13,979 bases of DNA from NCBI GenBank assembly GCA_026709725.1, contig JAPOSK010000530.1, positions 1 to 13,979 of the forward strand. Reading direction: 5' to 3'. The stretch comes from Paracoccaceae bacterium (GTDB lineage: Bacteria > Pseudomonadota > Alphaproteobacteria > Rhodobacterales > Rhodobacteraceae). Shown here piece by piece: positions 1 through 8,947 of this stretch. Numbering within the stretch: the stretch's first letter is position 1; every line of letters begins with the position of its first letter. The notes beneath the pieces were generated by a model. The model was not told where the DNA came from. It worked only from the letters and a program-made list of their open reading frames with translations, and ran no database searches. Both the position numbers and the translations under genes were made by a program.

Positions 1-984
1 CTCATCAATGAGAACCACCTGACCACCCCGCACGATGTACTCCCGGTCCCGATTGAAGCACTTGTGCGCCCGCAAGGCCTGGGTGACATGGTGAACAAGT
101 GTGGCTGACTCGGGGTCGTAGAGTGATGCATTGCTGCGGAGAAGATCCCGGCTGCGGAGAATCTCTTCAAGATGCTCATTGCCGGTATCCGTGAGCGTGA
201 CGTTTCTGGTCTTTTCATCCAGGACATAATCCTCCTCCACAACCTCAAGCATCAGGCTGTCGATGGTCTGGTAGAGTTCGGAGCGGTCTTCTGCCGGCCC
301 GGAAATCACCAGCGGCGTGCGGGCCTCATCGATAAGGATTGAGTCAACCTCATCGACAATGGCGAAATCATGACCGCGCTGCACCATGAGATCCAGTGAG
401 GGAACCATGTTGTCGCGAAGATAGTCAAACCCCAGCTCGTTGTTCGTCGCATAGGTCACATCGCAGGCATAGGCCTGGCGCTTCTCCTCACGACCCATAT
501 CGGGGACTGCCACGCCAACGGAGATGCCGAGGGTGGAATAGACCTTTCCCATCCAGTCCGCATCCCGTCGGGCGAGGTAGTCATTGACCGTCACGATGTG
601 AACATTCTTGCCCGCCAGGGCATTCAGATAGGCAGGCAGGGTTGCCACAAGCGTCTTGCCCTCACCCGTCTTCATTTCCGCAATGTTTCCCTGATGGAGG
701 AAGATCCCCCCCATCATCTGCACATCGAATATACGCAGACCGAGGGCCTGTTTGCCCGCTTCCCGTGTCAGGGCGAATGCTTCGGGCAGCAGGGCATCCA
801 TGGACTCCCCCTGTGCCAGACGGCTGCGAAACGATTCCGTCTTCTGGCGCATTTCATCGGCAGTCAGCCCATCGTATTCGGCTTCCAGCCGATTGATCTT
901 CTCGACAGAGGGTGCAACCGACCTGAGTTTGCGGTTGTTGTATGACCCGAAGACCTTTTTGGCAAGGTTGCCAATACGCATCAT
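1..984 (-). CDS. secA: Protein translocase ATPase SecA, N-terminal part (cut by the window edge)
   Basis: SecA is the cytoplasmic motor ATPase that pushes unfolded preproteins through the SecYEG channel. The 328 residues seen here are the N-terminal third of a family usually near 900 residues; the rest lies beyond base 1. The Walker A motif MKTGEGKT is at residues 104-111. The Walker B stretch [14 protein letters not shown] starts at residue 211 and carries the DEAD-like DEVD. Between them is the typical segment [13 protein letters not shown] followed by [14 protein letters not shown]. The frame ends in the preprotein cross-linking domain. Two adjacent ATG codons (984-982 and 981-979) could both start the protein; neither has a strong ribosome binding site, and GGAG lies 13 bases upstream of the first. 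The gene diverges from ccoN. Identity is near certain from motif order and spacing; only the exact start is open. Confidence 0.97.
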   Translation of the reverse strand, partial: MMRIGNLAKKVFGSYNNRKLRSVAPSVEKINRLEAEYDGLTADEMRQKTESFRSRLAQGESMDALLPEAFALTREAGKQALGLRIFDVQMMGGIFLHQGNIAEMKTGEGKTLVATLPAYLNALAGKNVHIVTVNDYLARRDADWMGKVYSTLGISVGVAVPDMGREEKRQAYACDVTYATNNELGFDYLRDNMVPSLDLMVQRGHDFAIVDEVDSILIDEARTPLVISGPAEDRSELYQTIDSLMLEVVEEDYVLDEKTRNVTLTDTGNEHLEEILRSRDLLRSNASLYDPESATLVHHVTQALRAHKCFNRDREYIVRGGQVVLIDE

Positions 985-1278
985 AGACCTGGTTGAACTC
1001 CGCACTGTTTTCGACTGCAATGTCACTGAACGATCAGGGATGTTGGCAGCGGCAGGCACATACCAGATACCCATCCTGCCTGCCAGCAAGATTGTTCCGA
1101 CCGCATATCACCCGAATGGCATGATCGAACAGGAGCATGCGCGAACGGGGAAGCGCAACCACCGCCTCGTAATCGGAAGGAGTTGCTCAGACAGATGACA
1201 ATCAGCCCAGCCCCCATGATTCGATGCCTGCCCCGAACATGGGAAATCGGGGTGCTGGAGAGAGAATCCGCCAGGATA

Positions 1279-1300
1279 GTGCGGCATGTGCCTGCCGCAC
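1279..1300. repeat. Perfect 8-bp inverted repeat upstream of ccoN
   Basis: GTGCGGCA (1279-1286) and TGCCGCAC (1293-1300) are exact reverse complements separated by a 6-base loop. Neither strand has a T-run beside it, so it is not a canonical intrinsic terminator. It lies about 90 bases before ccoN and 300 bases before secA. It could be a regulator binding palindrome or an RNA hairpin in a leader. The structure is seen directly; the role is unknown. Confidence 0.5.
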
Positions 1301-1348
1301 AGAAAAGCGTCGGAACAGCCTGCCCCGCCCTGAGCACGGTCACGAATT

Positions 1349-1362
1349 TGCATTTTAATCAA
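1349..1362 (+). promoter_or_regulatory. Possible FNR/FixK-type binding site before ccoN (weak)
   Basis: The 14-mer TGCATTTTAATCAA has a perfect right half (ATCAA) and a 3-of-5 left half against the FNR/FixK consensus TTGAT-N4-ATCAA. Oxygen-responsive control of ccoNOQP by FNR/FixK/ANR is established in other Proteobacteria, which is why I looked here. The site is centred 37.5 bases before the 1393 start. An activator at -41.5 would place transcription start near 1397, which fits only if translation begins at the internal ATG at 1411. The match is weak and could be chance. Confidence 0.2.
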
Positions 1363-1392
1363 TTGCGTGTCTATTGTGGGACAAAGGCATGG

Positions 1393-3030
1393 ATGGAATA
1401 CTGGAAGCATATGCTACAAGGTGTCCTTATAACTGCACTTGGATGCGGTTCCCTTCTGGCAGCCATCGCTGCAAACTTTGCCCGTGACATCGCCTATATG
1501 GTGAATGCACTGACGGTCATGGTCGTCCTCTTCGGCCTGTTCATCTGGATGATTCGGCGCGTGGGGGAGCCAGCCAGACCGCAACCGGTCGGCTATGCGG
1601 ACGGAGTGATACGAGCCGGGGTTGTCGCAACAGCACTCTGGGGTGTCGTCGGTATGCTGGTCGGTGTTGTCATCGCCCTCCAGCTCACATTTCCACAACT
1701 CAATATTGAATGGGGTGATGGCTTTCTGAACTTTGGGCGCCTGCGACCATTGCATACATCGGCTGTTATCTTCGCATTCGGTGGCAATGCCCTTCTCTGC
1801 ACATCATTTTATGTTGTGCAACGAACATCAGCGGTTCGTCTTTGGGGCGGGAATCTTGCCTGGTTCGTCTTCTGGGGCTACCAGCTGGTCATTGTGCTGG
1901 CGGCCACCGGTTATCTGCTGGGCGCAACCCAGTCCAAGGAATACGCTGAACCTGAATGGTATGTTGATCTCTGGCTGACCGTTGTCTGGGTGGCCTATCT
2001 CGCCGTCTTCCTCGGCACGATCATAAAGCGCAGGGAGCCGCATATCTATGTGGCGAACTGGTTCTTCCTCGCCTTCATCATCACGATCGCCATGCTCCAT
2101 GTCGTGAACAACATCAGCATCCCGGTCTCAATCCTGGGATCCAAGTCTGTGCAACTCTTTGCCGGCGTTCAGGATGCCATGACCCAATGGTGGTATGCCC
2201 ACAACGCTGTTGGCTTCTTCCTTACCGCAGGCTTCCTCGGAATGATGTATTATTTCGTGCCGAAACAGGCTGAGCGACCGGTCTACAGCTACAAGCTGTC
2301 CATCGTGCATTTCTGGTCCCTGATCTTCATGTACATGTGGGCCGGACCACACCATCTGCATTACACCGCGCTTCCAGACTGGGCATCCACGCTGGGCATG
2401 GTCTTCTCCGTCATGCTCTGGATGCCCTCCTGGGGCGGCATGATCAACGGGCTGATGACGCTGTCGGGTGTCTGGGACAAGATTCGCACGGATCCGATCA
2501 TCCGCATGATGGTGGCATCTCTGGCGTTCTATGGCATGGCAACATTCGAGGGGCCCATGATGTCAATCAAGGCGGTCAATTCCCTCAGTCACTATACGGA
2601 CTGGACGATTGGACATGTGCATTCCGCTGCTCTTGGCTGGAATGGATTGATCACTTTCGCCTGTCTCTACTTCCTTGTCCCCAAATTGTGGAACAGGAAA
2701 CAGTTGTGGTCACTGAACCTGGTGAACTGGCATTTCTGGCTGGCGATGGTGGGGATCGTATTCTACGCTGCCTCCATGTGGGTCACCGGCATCATGGAGG
2801 GGCTGCTGTGGCGGGAAGTTGACCAGAATGGCTTCCTGATCAATTCCTTTGCCGACACAGTCGCCGCCAAATATCCGATGTATCTGGTTCGGACCCTTGG
2901 TGGACTTCTTTACCTGCTGGGAGCCGTCCTGATGTGTTACAACCTCTGGAAGACCATCGTGAGCGGTGAGGCCAGGGAGAAGGCTGACACGCCGATGTCA
3001 ATCACCGGGACCGCAGGTGCGGTATCATGA
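1393..3030 (+). CDS. ccoN: cbb3-type cytochrome c oxidase subunit I, CcoN (FixN)
   Basis: CcoN is the catalytic inner-membrane subunit that reduces oxygen to water at a heme b3-CuB centre and pumps protons. The protein is very hydrophobic with about twelve or more membrane helices. Histidines sit where the family needs them: H121 in RPLHTSAV (low-spin heme b), H270 in [10 protein letters not shown], the pair H320-H321 in GPHHLHY (CuB), and H408 and H410 in WTIGHVHS (heme b3 and heme b). I chose the ATG at 1393 (545 residues), just before the first helix, with AAAGG at 1383-1387 as a modest ribosome site. An ATG at 1411, preceded by GGAAG, is a good alternative. The frame is open back to 1183, but that extra stretch is not CcoN-like. 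The stop overlaps the ccoO start (ATGA). The family assignment is certain. Confidence 0.96.
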   Translation: MEYWKHMLQGVLITALGCGSLLAAIAANFARDIAYMVNALTVMVVLFGLFIWMIRRVGEPARPQPVGYADGVIRAGVVATALWGVVGMLVGVVIALQLTFPQLNIEWGDGFLNFGRLRPLHTSAVIFAFGGNALLCTSFYVVQRTSAVRLWGGNLAWFVFWGYQLVIVLAATGYLLGATQSKEYAEPEWYVDLWLTVVWVAYLAVFLGTIIKRREPHIYVANWFFLAFIITIAMLHVVNNISIPVSILGSKSVQLFAGVQDAMTQWWYAHNAVGFFLTAGFLGMMYYFVPKQAERPVYSYKLSIVHFWSLIFMYMWAGPHHLHYTALPDWASTLGMVFSVMLWMPSWGGMINGLMTLSGVWDKIRTDPIIRMMVASLAFYGMATFEGPMMSIKAVNSLSHYTDWTIGHVHSAALGWNGLITFACLYFLVPKLWNRKQLWSLNLVNWHFWLAMVGIVFYAASMWVTGIMEGLLWREVDQNGFLINSFADTVAAKYPMYLVRTLGGLLYLLGAVLMCYNLWKTIVSGEAREKADTPMSITGTAGAVS

Positions 3031-3752
3031 GTTTCCTGCGGCGACACCGTATTCTTGAGCGGCACGCAACACTGCTGCTGATCACCAGTTTTCTGGTTGT
3101 TTCAATCGGCGGGCTGGTTGAGATTGTGCCGTTGTTCTACCTCGAAAATACAATCGAAAAGGTCAAGGGTGTCCGGCCCTATTCACCGTTGGAGCTGACC
3201 GGTCGGGATATCTATATCCGTGAGGGCTGCTATGTCTGCCACAGCCAGATGATTCGCCCGCTTCGTGACGAAATCGAACGCTATGGTCACTACTCTCTGG
3301 CGGCCGAGTCGATGTATGACCATCCCTTTCAATGGGGTTCCAAGCGTACAGGTCCCGATCTTGCCCGTGTTGGTGGCCGGTATTCCGATGAATGGCATGT
3401 GCTCCATTTTACAGACCCGCAATCTGTCGTGCCCGAGTCCATCATGCCCAAATACAGTTTCCTGCTCGATAACCGCATTGATGCGAGATATATTGAGGAC
3501 CGCCTGAAGGCAGAGCGACGGGTTGGCGTCCCCTACACAGAAGAGATGGTGGCGAATGCCAGTGCCGATTTCACGGCCCAGGCAGACCCGGATGCCGACT
3601 GGGAAGGGTTGCTGGAGCGCTACCCGGGTGCCCAGACCCGGAATTTCGACGGGCAGGCACGACTCACCGAGATGGACGCGCTGATTGCCTACATGCAGAT
3701 GCTGGGAACGCTGGTTGATTTTTCAACCTTCAACCCTGATACCAACCGTTGA
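3027..3752 (+). CDS. ccoO: cbb3-type cytochrome c oxidase subunit II, CcoO (FixO), monoheme c
   Basis: CcoO is a membrane-anchored monoheme cytochrome c that passes electrons from CcoP towards the CcoN active site. One N-terminal membrane helix spans roughly residues 15-36, and the rest should face the periplasm. The heme motif C68-Y-V-C71-H72 stands in the typical context [15 protein letters not shown]140 in [11 protein letters not shown] is the likely sixth heme ligand. The length of 241 residues is usual for the family. The ATG overlaps the ccoN stop by four bases and has AGGTG upstream, which indicates coupled translation in the ccoNOQP operon. Confidence 0.96.
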   Translation: MSFLRRHRILERHATLLLITSFLVVSIGGLVEIVPLFYLENTIEKVKGVRPYSPLELTGRDIYIREGCYVCHSQMIRPLRDEIERYGHYSLAAESMYDHPFQWGSKRTGPDLARVGGRYSDEWHVLHFTDPQSVVPESIMPKYSFLLDNRIDARYIEDRLKAERRVGVPYTEEMVANASADFTAQADPDADWEGLLERYPGAQTRNFDGQARLTEMDALIAYMQMLGTLVDFSTFNPDTNR

Positions 3753-3761
3753 GCTTGACTG

Positions 3762-3950
3762 ATGGAAACATACACTCTGCTCCGGGAGTTCGCTGACAGC
3801 TGGGCCCTTCTGGCACTTTTTCTGTGTTTTCTGGTTGTCGTCATCTACACATTCCGGCGTTCGAGCAAAACCCTGCACAGGCAGAGTGCTGAAATTCCCT
3901 TCCGGCATGAAGATGCGCCGGCTTCGGAGACCGAGAGCGGGGGTTCATGA
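3762..3950 (+). CDS. ccoQ: cbb3-type oxidase small subunit CcoQ (FixQ)
   Basis: CcoQ is a small single-helix subunit that helps stabilise the oxidase and its association with CcoP. The 62 residues hold one hydrophobic helix at about 13-30, then the basic stretch TFRRSSKTLHR and a charged C-terminal tail. This layout, and the position between ccoO and ccoP, fits the family. Sequence identity within CcoQ is low in general, so the call leans on length, topology and context. The gene starts 9 bases after ccoO with no strong ribosome site, and its stop overlaps the ccoP start (ATGA). Confidence 0.88.
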   Translation: METYTLLREFADSWALLALFLCFLVVVIYTFRRSSKTLHRQSAEIPFRHEDAPASETESGGS

Positions 3951-4813
3951 TGGGCGAAAAACAGGATCCGAAGACAGCTGAACCGGAAACAACCGGTCAT
4001 GTCTGGGACGGCATCAGAGAGTATAACAATCCGATGCCCCGCTGGTGGCTCTGGACCCTGTATGCCACCATTGTCTGGGGGATTGGCTACATGATCCTCT
4101 ATCCGGCCTGGCCACTTGTTTCCCAGGCAACGCCCGGGCTCCTCGGATACTCGTCCCGTGGCGAGCTGGCACACACCCTCGAAGAGTTCAATGAGAGAAA
4201 TGCACCGCTTGATGCAGCACTCGTGACAGCGGAACTCGCGGATGTCCATGCGGATGCCAATCTGATGGAATATGCCCTGCGGGGGGGTGCCGCCGTCTAT
4301 CAGGCGCATTGTTCACAGTGCCATGGTTCGGGTGGCAACGGTGCTGTTGGCTACCCGAATCTGCTCGACGACGACTGGCTGTGGGGTGGCTCACTTGAGG
4401 ATATCCGCTACACGGTTGTGCACGGGATTCGCAATGATGCCGATGAGGGAGCACGGTTTTCACAGATGCCGGCCTACGGTGAGTTCATGGAAGATGAGCA
4501 GATTGATGGCGTTGTGCACTATGTCCTGTCGCTATCGGGTCAGGATCATGATCCGTATGCGCTGAGTTTGGGCGCGATCGTCTATGCCGAAAACTGTGTG
4601 TCATGCCATGGCGAGGACGGACGCGGCAATCAGGCTGAGGGAGCACCGAATCTCACCGACCCCATCTGGCTGTATGGCGGCAGTGAGGATGCAATCCGGG
4701 AATCCGTGGCCTACAGTCGTCATGGTGTCATGCCCAACTGGAACACACGGCTGACTGAAGCACAAATTCGGCAGGTTGCCATCTATGTCCACCAGCTTGG
4801 AGGTGGTGAATAA
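3947..4813 (+). CDS. ccoP: cbb3-type cytochrome c oxidase subunit III, CcoP (FixP), diheme c
   Basis: CcoP is a diheme cytochrome c that receives electrons from soluble or membrane cytochrome c. The N-terminal stretch has the typical HVWDGIREYNNPMPRWW entry and a membrane helix at about 34-54. Two cytochrome c domains follow. The first has C122-S-Q-C125-H126 with M174 (RFSQMPAYG) as probable axial ligand. The second has C217-V-S-C220-H221 with M262 (GVMPNW). The length of 288 residues is normal. Two ATGs lie side by side at 3947 and 3950; the first overlaps the ccoQ stop, and GGGGG just upstream serves either. This is the last of the four structural genes; an 82-base gap follows. Confidence 0.96.
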   Translation: MMGEKQDPKTAEPETTGHVWDGIREYNNPMPRWWLWTLYATIVWGIGYMILYPAWPLVSQATPGLLGYSSRGELAHTLEEFNERNAPLDAALVTAELADVHADANLMEYALRGGAAVYQAHCSQCHGSGGNGAVGYPNLLDDDWLWGGSLEDIRYTVVHGIRNDADEGARFSQMPAYGEFMEDEQIDGVVHYVLSLSGQDHDPYALSLGAIVYAENCVSCHGEDGRGNQAEGAPNLTDPIWLYGGSEDAIRESVAYSRHGVMPNWNTRLTEAQIRQVAIYVHQLGGGE

Positions 4814-4818
4814 CGGCG

Positions 4819-4899
4819 ATGGAAGACTCCATGGCTGGCTGGCTGCTCTGGTGTCGGCACAGTGTTGCCCGATCCGATCCTGACAGTTTCAGCCCATGA
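4819..4899 (+). CDS. Possible 26-residue leader or small ORF coupled to ccoG (doubtful)
   Basis: The only sizeable gap in the cco cluster contains an ATG-started frame of 26 codons. Its stop codon TGA overlaps the ccoG ATG as ATGA, the same junction used by ccoN/ccoO, ccoQ/ccoP and ccoG/ccoH. The peptide contains the short hydrophobic patch AGWLLW. A second in-frame ATG at 4831 has GGAAG five bases upstream. No strong ribosome binding site stands directly before ccoG, so reading this ORF could deliver ribosomes to it. I recognise no family, and an open frame this short may well be chance. Confidence 0.25.
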   Translation: MEDSMAGWLLWCRHSVARSDPDSFSP

Positions 4900-6326
4900 A
4901 TACTGCTGAGACTGAACCCCCGCGGCTCTATGCACCCCGCGAACCGATCTTTCCCCGGCGTGTTGCCGGTATGTTCCGCACCGTCAAGTGGTGGCTGCTC
5001 GGGATCCTGCTCGGAATTTATTACATCGTCCCCTGGATCCGCTGGGACCGTGGGGATGCGCTTCCCGATCAGGCCGTGCTGGTTGATTTGGCCCATCGAC
5101 GGTTTTTCTTCTTCTGGATCGAGATCTGGCCTCACGAATTCTATTTTGTGGGTGCTCTCCTCATCATGGCCGGTTTGGGTCTCTTCCTGTTCACCTCGGT
5201 CTTTGGCCGGGTCTGGTGCGGCTATGCCTGCCCCCAGACAATCTGGACCGACCTCTTTATCCTGGTCGAGCGCTGGATAGAGGGTGACCGCAATCGACGG
5301 ATCAAGCTCTGGAAGAGTCCGATGACGGTCACCAAGGCGCGCCTGCGCGTGACCAAGTGGGCGGTCTGGCTCCTGATCTCCGTTGCCACCGGCGGCGCCT
5401 GGATCTTCTACTTTGCCGATGCACCGACGCTGCTGGTCAATTTTGCCACTCTGCAGGCCCATCCGATTGCCTATTCGACCGTCGGCATCCTGACTGCGAC
5501 AACCTTTGTCCTCGGAGGATTCATGCGTGAACAGGTCTGCACCTACATGTGCCCCTGGCCCCGCATTCAGGCCGCCATGATGGATGAAAACTCGCTGACA
5601 GTCGCCTATCGAAGCTGGCGGGGTGAACCGCGGGGCAAGCACCGCAAGGCCCATGGCAGCTCAGATCTGGGAGACTGCATCGACTGCAATGCCTGCGTTG
5701 CCGTCTGTCCGGTCGGTATTGATATCCGGGATGGACACCAGGTCGAATGCATTGGCTGCGCTCTTTGCATTGATGCCTGTGATGACGTCATGACCCGCAT
5801 CGGGAAACCGCGTGGCCTGATCGACTACATGACCCTCGTTGACGAAAACCTCCAGACAACGCAGAGTACCATGAAAGACCTCATCCGTCGTCTGTTCCGT
5901 CTGCGAGTCATTCTCTATACACTGCTCTGGTGCGGACTCGGCGTCGCGATTCTGGTCGCCCTGCTCAATCGACCCGAAATTGAGTTCTCCATCGCTCCGA
6001 TCCGAAGCCCGCTCTATGTCACAATGAGCGACGGCTCGATCCGCAACAGCTATATCGTCCGCGTCCAGAATCGAAATGGCGAGGCGAGACAGTTCCGGAT
6101 TGGTCTGGCAGGCGAGACCGCACTGACCATTCGGGTGGAGGGTGTCGATAATCTCACCACCACGATCCCGGCTGACAGGACTGGTATCAAGCGTGTTCAT
6201 GTCACAGCACCGGCTGGCAGCGACGCTGCAACTGCCGGCCAACTGGATATCGATATGGTGGTTGAAGACACGACCACTGCGGCGAGTGCGATCAAATCAA
6301 CCAGTTTCCACGGAGCAGGATCATGA
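4896..6326 (+). CDS. ccoG: Cytochrome c oxidase accessory protein CcoG (FixG, RdxA-like), two [4Fe-4S] ferredoxin centres
   Basis: CcoG is an inner-membrane iron-sulfur protein of cbb3 oxidase biogenesis, linked in other bacteria to reduction of copper for assembly. Helices lie at about 32-49, 84-104, 154-173 and 193-210, with another at 338-357. Extra cysteine pairs C108/C112 (WCGYACPQ) and C215/C219 (VCTYMCPWPR) are family hallmarks. The ferredoxin module has C261, C264, C267 and C271 with Pro, then C285, C288, C291 and C295, enough for two [4Fe-4S] clusters. The C-terminal part after the last helix is the beta-rich FixG Ig-like domain. The length of 476 residues is typical. No clear Shine-Dalgarno precedes the ATG, and its start overlaps the stop of a possible 26-codon ORF. 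The stop overlaps the ccoH start by four bases. Confidence 0.95.
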   Translation: MNTAETEPPRLYAPREPIFPRRVAGMFRTVKWWLLGILLGIYYIVPWIRWDRGDALPDQAVLVDLAHRRFFFFWIEIWPHEFYFVGALLIMAGLGLFLFTSVFGRVWCGYACPQTIWTDLFILVERWIEGDRNRRIKLWKSPMTVTKARLRVTKWAVWLLISVATGGAWIFYFADAPTLLVNFATLQAHPIAYSTVGILTATTFVLGGFMREQVCTYMCPWPRIQAAMMDENSLTVAYRSWRGEPRGKHRKAHGSSDLGDCIDCNACVAVCPVGIDIRDGHQVECIGCALCIDACDDVMTRIGKPRGLIDYMTLVDENLQTTQSTMKDLIRRLFRLRVILYTLLWCGLGVAILVALLNRPEIEFSIAPIRSPLYVTMSDGSIRNSYIVRVQNRNGEARQFRIGLAGETALTIRVEGVDNLTTTIPADRTGIKRVHVTAPAGSDAATAGQLDIDMVVEDTTTAASAIKSTSFHGAGS

Positions 6327-6790
6327 GCGACAGAACACTCCGGGGACAGCATGTCTTTTTGATGATCGCCGGTGCGTTTGGCATCATTGTCATCGTCAAC
6401 ATCGTTATGGCCTTTGCCGCCATTCGTACATTCCCCGGCATGGAGGTCCGCAACAGCTACATTGCCAGTCAGACATTTGAAAGGGACCGAACCCGGCAGG
6501 AACAGCTTGGCTGGCAGGCATCCGCGGACTATGACGGTTCAATACTCACGATCACTGTTGCTGCGGCTGATGGAGTCCCGGCCGAGGTGGTTGATTTCTC
6601 CGCCCGGATCCAGCGGCCCACCCATCAGTTGAGCGACCGGATGCCCGAATACATCTTCGACGGCACTCATCACCGGGCCCGCATCACTCTCAAACCCGGA
6701 ACCTGGAATATTCATGTGACCGGATCCGACAGGGCCGGACTGCCCTTTCGCCAAAAACTTTCACTCTGGGTTACAGACCGTCAGGGCTGA
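6323..6790 (+). CDS. ccoH: Cytochrome c oxidase assembly protein CcoH (FixH)
   Basis: CcoH is a small membrane protein needed for stable cbb3 oxidase assembly; it associates with the oxidase and its copper-supply proteins. The 155 residues have one N-terminal membrane helix (about 12-34) followed by the family's signature region around FPGMEVRNSYIASQTFERDR. A beta-rich periplasmic domain follows, ending in GTWNIHVTGSDRAGLPF and KLSLWV. The start overlaps the ccoG stop (ATGA) and is preceded by a good GGAGCAGGA ribosome site. Context between ccoG and the ccoI ATPase agrees with the call. Confidence 0.92.
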   Translation: MSDRTLRGQHVFLMIAGAFGIIVIVNIVMAFAAIRTFPGMEVRNSYIASQTFERDRTRQEQLGWQASADYDGSILTITVAAADGVPAEVVDFSARIQRPTHQLSDRMPEYIFDGTHHRARITLKPGTWNIHVTGSDRAGLPFRQKLSLWVTDRQG

Positions 6791-6816
6791 CCCCGGACCA
6801 ACCGTTCGCAGAGAGC

Positions 6817-8946
6817 ATGATCGCGCTGGATTCATCGTCTGAAGCGGCGAGGACGGGAGAGTTTCTCTTCGGGGTCCAGGACATGCACTGTGCCGGTTGC
6901 ATTTCCGCCCTTGAACGCGCGCTTTCCGCGCTGCCTGAAGTCGTGTCGGTTCGGGTCAATCTGACCAACCGGCGAATACGGATTCTGGCAGACACCGAAA
7001 CCGAACCCGAGCGGCTTGCACAATGCATCAGGGAGACCGGATACACACCAATCCAGCTTGATGCGGACTCCATACGCCTTGTCTCAACAACCCCGCAGTC
7101 GCAGGGGCTTCTGGTCCGGCTTGGCATCGCCGGCTTCGGCTTTGCCAATGTCATGATCTATTCCGTTGTCGTCTGGTCCGGCGCCGAGGGGACGACCCGT
7201 GATCTCATGCATTGGCTCTCTGCCTTTGTGGCACTGCCTGTCATCGCCTATGCCGCGCAACCGTTCTTCCTGAGCGCATTGCGGGTTCTCAGGAACTTCA
7301 GACTGAACATGGATGTTCCGATTTCACTCGCCATCATCCTCGCATCCGGTCAATCGCTCTTTGAGACAGCCCAAAGCGGTCAGCATGCCTATTTTGACGC
7401 GGCTCTGGCTCTGGTCTTTTTTCTGTTGTCCGGACGGTATCTGGATCTTCAGACCCGAATGACAGCCCGCTCAGCAGCAGCCCAACTGTCCGCCATTGAA
7501 CCGGACACGACAACAACCCTTGCCGAGGGGAAAGAGGTCAACAGGCCAATCGGCGAGATCACCGAGGGAGCAACGATTATCGTGCGATCCGGTGACCGAA
7601 TTCCGCTTGATGGCGAGATCACCACCGGCAGTGGTGACCTCGACAACTCATTCCTGACAGGCGAAAGCCGACCCGAATCCGTCAAGCAGGGTGACCAGGT
7701 TGTGGCGGGTCAGTTCATCCACACAGGGCGTCTTGAGATCAAGGTGACACGCAGCAGTGCGAACTCCTCACTCCGGCGCCTGGTCAAGATGATCGAACTC
7801 GCCGAATCGGCCCGGAACCGATACACGACACTTGCTGATCGGGCTGCATCAATCTATGCACCCGCCGTCCACCTTCTCGCCCTGCTTGGATTTTTCGGCT
7901 GGCTCACTGCAACCGGTGACACAAGACTTTCCATCAATATTGCCGTCGCCATCCTGATCATTACATGCCCCTGTGCTCTCGGTTTGGCAGTCCCGGCCGT
8001 CTCCGCTGCAACCACAGGTCGATTCTTTCGCTCCAATCTCCTCATCAAGGATCCCGACGCACTCGAAAAACTCGCGGGAGTCCGAAGAGCTGTTCTCGAC
8101 AAGACCGGCACACTGACCCTCGGCATCCCGATCATTGACAGGGTCAGCGGCATTCACCCGCAGGCCCTTGCTGTTGCGGGTGCTCTTGCGGCCAGCTCCC
8201 GGCATCCTTATGCCCAGGCGATCCACAACCATGTGATGGAATCGGCAATCCCGCTCGCGACCCTTGACAAGGTCGTGGAAATCCCCGGGTCCGGCATCAC
8301 CGGCATCTGGAACGATCAGGAAGTCCGACTGGGGCGGTCCGACTGGGTTGGCGCGGGATCGACCGGCCACTCAGCCACATGGTTGCGGCTCGGGGGGGAT
8401 GTGTTTCATGAATTCCGCTTCATTGACCGGATCCGATCCGGAACCCGTGAGTGCATCAAGGGTCTTCAGGACCTCGGTATTGAGACCATTCTCATGTCCG
8501 GCGACACCGAGGAAGCGGTCAGGGCCCTCGCCGACACACTGGACATTGATCAGTGGTTCGCAACTGCCCGACCGGAGGACAAGATGGCCATGATTGACAA
8601 GCTGACCCGGCAGGACGGAATGACCCTGATGGTTGGTGATGGCATCAATGATGCCGCTGCCATGGCCCGGTCTGACATTTCCATCACGCCCTCATCCGCG
8701 CTTGATGTCACCCGTGTTGCCGCCAGCGTGGTGCTTGTCGGTGATGATGTCAGTCGCATTCCTGAAGCAATTCACCTGGCCCGGCTCGCCAAACGGCGCG
8801 TGCTGGAGAACTTTACCATCGCCGGTTGCTACAATGCGGTTGCCGTCCCGCTGGCCATGGCCGGTCTTGCCACCCCACTGGCCGCTGCGATCGCCATGTC
8901 AACCTCATCAATCGCTGTCACTCTCAACTCCATGCGCATGCGGTGA
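6817..8946 (+). CDS. ccoI: Copper-exporting P1B-type ATPase CcoI (FixI)
   Basis: CcoI is the low-turnover Cu(I) P-type ATPase that moves copper to the periplasm for the CuB site of CcoN. An N-terminal heavy-metal domain carries C25-A-G-C28. Membrane helices follow in the usual P1B layout. The actuator loop has T281-G282-E283. The metal-transport motif C384-P385-C386 sits in the sixth helix. The phosphorylation motif D428KTGTLT, the nucleotide-binding H463-P464 pair and the hinge G607DGIND are all intact. The length of 709 residues is usual for this subgroup. The ATG lies 26 bases after ccoH with GAGAG just upstream. A general copper-detoxifying CopA is the alternative, but the position between ccoH and ccoS makes CcoI the better call. 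Confidence 0.95.
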   Translation: MIALDSSSEAARTGEFLFGVQDMHCAGCISALERALSALPEVVSVRVNLTNRRIRILADTETEPERLAQCIRETGYTPIQLDADSIRLVSTTPQSQGLLVRLGIAGFGFANVMIYSVVVWSGAEGTTRDLMHWLSAFVALPVIAYAAQPFFLSALRVLRNFRLNMDVPISLAIILASGQSLFETAQSGQHAYFDAALALVFFLLSGRYLDLQTRMTARSAAAQLSAIEPDTTTTLAEGKEVNRPIGEITEGATIIVRSGDRIPLDGEITTGSGDLDNSFLTGESRPESVKQGDQVVAGQFIHTGRLEIKVTRSSANSSLRRLVKMIELAESARNRYTTLADRAASIYAPAVHLLALLGFFGWLTATGDTRLSINIAVAILIITCPCALGLAVPAVSAATTGRFFRSNLLIKDPDALEKLAGVRRAVLDKTGTLTLGIPIIDRVSGIHPQALAVAGALAASSRHPYAQAIHNHVMESAIPLATLDKVVEIPGSGITGIWNDQEVRLGRSDWVGAGSTGHSATWLRLGGDVFHEFRFIDRIRSGTRECIKGLQDLGIETILMSGDTEEAVRALADTLDIDQWFATARPEDKMAMIDKLTRQDGMTLMVGDGINDAAAMARSDISITPSSALDVTRVAASVVLVGDDVSRIPEAIHLARLAKRRVLENFTIAGCYNAVAVPLAMAGLATPLAAAIAMSTSSIAVTLNSMRMR

Positions 8947-8947
8947 C

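Larger units (their letters stand above)
985..1392. other. Divergent intergenic region between secA and ccoN
   Basis: This 408-base stretch separates the start codons of secA (minus) and ccoN (plus), so it should carry the promoters of both. Open frames cross it on both strands, including an in-frame upward extension of ccoN to 1183, but their translations are rich in Arg, Cys and Pro and resemble no family I know. I see a perfect 8-bp inverted repeat (1279-1300), a weaker one (1231-1252) and a weak FNR-like site (1349-1362). No tRNA or recognisable riboswitch was found. Clear sigma-70 elements for secA were not found. Confidence 0.7.

Noticed and set aside
1183..1392. In-frame extension of ccoN by 70 codons to an ATG at 1183
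   Set aside because: The added residues show no membrane helix and nothing CcoN-like, and an ATG with a modest ribosome site lies right before the first helix at 1393.
1023..1410. Minus-strand open frames of 100-106 codons between secA and ccoN
   Set aside because: Translations are unlike any known family, lack good ribosome sites, and overlap each other and the probable ccoN promoter.
4728..5654. 308-codon minus-strand frame opposite ccoP/ccoG
   Set aside because: It is antisense to clearly conserved ccoG and ccoP motifs and its product resembles nothing known; a codon-bias shadow.
8633..8947. Long frame starting inside ccoI and running into ccoS
   Set aside because: The first 105 codons are an out-of-frame reading of the ccoI C-terminus, where ccoI has conserved motifs; only the last 55 codons are CcoS.
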